From assembly GCF_000265385.1 (NCBI RefSeq), contig NC_018013.1, forward strand, positions 337,001 to 401,000: 64,000 nucleotides of DNA, read 5' to 3'. This stretch comes from Aequorivita sublithincola DSM 14238. Its GTDB lineage: Bacteria > Bacteroidota > Bacteroidia > Flavobacteriales > Flavobacteriaceae. The translations under genes and the position numbers were made by a program. Shown in pieces: positions 63,474 through 64,000 of the stretch. Numbering within the stretch: position 1 is the stretch's first letter; every line of letters starts with the position of its first letter. The notes below the pieces were generated by a model. That model made no database searches and was not told the origin of the DNA. It worked only from the letters and a program-made list of their open reading frames with translations.

Positions 63474-64000
63474 TTAATAAATGAACTCTCCATAAGCCGA
63501 CCTAATTGTAAGCTTCTTTTTATCAGAAGCTTCCACCCTACCAACAATTTGCGCATCAACCTCAAAAAATTTAGAAATTTCAATAATGGTTGCCGCAATT
63601 TCCTCAGGAACATAAAGTTCCATTCTATGACCCATATTGAATACTTGATACATTTCCTTCCAATCTGTTTTGCTTTCAGATTGAATCAGTTTGAAAAGTG
63701 GCGGAACTTCAAAAAGATTGTCTTTTATGATATGGAGGTTTTCAACAAAATGAAGAACTTTTGTCTGAGCACCACCACTGCAGTGTACCATTCCGTGAAT
63801 TTCTTTATTGCTGAATTGCAACAAGATTTCCTTAATGATAGGCGCATACGTCCGAGTAGGCGAAAGCACGAGTTTTCCAGCATTCAAAGGACTATCTTCA
63901 ACAGAATCCTGCAGTTTTTTTGAACCTGAATAAACCAATTCTTCTGGAACCGAGGCATCAAAACTTTCAGGATATTTTTTGGCGAGTCGCTTTTCAAAAA
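63474..64000 (-). CDS. purM: Phosphoribosylformylglycinamidine cyclo-ligase, C-terminal part
   Basis: The 3' portion of a purM gene on the minus strand, open to the window edge; about 175 residues are visible. Recognisable parts are LVLSPTRTYAPIIKEIL, EIHGMVHCSGGAQTKVLHF and YQVFNMGHRMELYVPEE, typical of AIR synthetase's C-terminal ATP/FGAM-binding domain. The upstream start lies outside the window. Confidence 0.9.
   Translation of the reverse strand, partial: FEKRLAKKYPESFDASVPEELVYSGSKKLQDSVEDSPLNAGKLVLSPTRTYAPIIKEILLQFSNKEIHGMVHCSGGAQTKVLHFVENLHIIKDNLFEVPPLFKLIQSESKTDWKEMYQVFNMGHRMELYVPEEIAATIIEISKFFEVDAQIVGRVEASDKKKLTIRSAYGEFIY

Noticed and set aside
1..64000. CRISPR arrays, prophage, rRNA or tRNA genes
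   Set aside because: No spaced repeat array, phage structural gene cluster or RNA gene signature was found by reading.

Overview
The window looks like a chromosome segment of a marine-type member of the Flavobacteriaceae (Bacteroidota). The support is low to moderate GC, A-rich translation starts with almost no Shine-Dalgarno sequences, TAnnTTTG-type -7 promoter elements, type IX secretion (T9SS) sorting tails, a CHU_C gliding-type C-terminal domain, a SusC-like receptor plug fold, a flavobacterial Lacal_2735-type small protein and a two-motif DnaJ. Most genes are intact. No rRNA, tRNA, CRISPR array, prophage or complete insertion sequence was seen.

Layout. 1-7.6 kb: a partial gene, a SRPBCC protein, an ABC-2 exporter pair, a large secreted CARDB/CHU_C protein and a fused ABC exporter. 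7.6-9.9 kb: an AT-rich accessory patch with a membrane-anchored GTPase, a translationally coupled partner and a coiled-coil tail-anchored protein, ending in a REP-like palindrome. 9.9-20 kb: mtnN, a DUF985 cupin, a HigBA-type toxin-antitoxin pair, a methyltransferase, a membrane-embedded AraC regulator followed by a TonB-dependent receptor, an AAA+ ATPase, rlmF and DUF1853. 19.7-33.3 kb: mostly minus-strand genes, namely an M28 peptidase, PPK2, a sigma-54 type response regulator without a DNA-binding domain, an ABC-2 pair, grpE-dnaJ, a TIGR01777 oxidoreductase, DUF4920-mnmD and a MazG-like hydrolase, with a YceI lipoprotein and ilvE on the plus strand.

33.6-43.1 kb is the most unusual region. 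Two decayed genes (a lipoprotein and a NarL-type response regulator) precede a small LuxR-HTH regulator and a tight eight-gene operon. The operon encodes an outer-membrane-like protein, two lipoproteins, a papain-like protease with a DUF4384-like tail, a HExxH metalloprotease with Sel1-like repeats, a voltage-gated-type K+ channel, a CHASE2 membrane sensor with no output domain, and a secreted FecR-like protein. Three inverted repeats (AAAATACCY, 6 nt, GGGTATTTY) each lie exactly 19 nt upstream of a TAnnTTTR box. One precedes the regulator gene, one precedes the operon, and one precedes a short two-hairpin segment that looks like an undescribed small RNA. I read this as a self-contained, autoregulated envelope-sensing or proteolytic system; its function is not known.

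43.2-64 kb: dipeptidyl peptidase III, SRPBCC/GyrI-like, crcB, DUF1684, an MFS transporter preceded by a short ORF and a terminator hairpin (possible attenuator), an Lrp regulator, two adjacent diverged paralogues of unknown function, a RES-Xre toxin-antitoxin pair with a palindromic operator, icmF (fused acyl-CoA mutase), three tandem T9SS-secreted paralogues, DUF4197, a cytosolic BtuF-like protein overlapping pyrF, prfA and the 3' part of purM.
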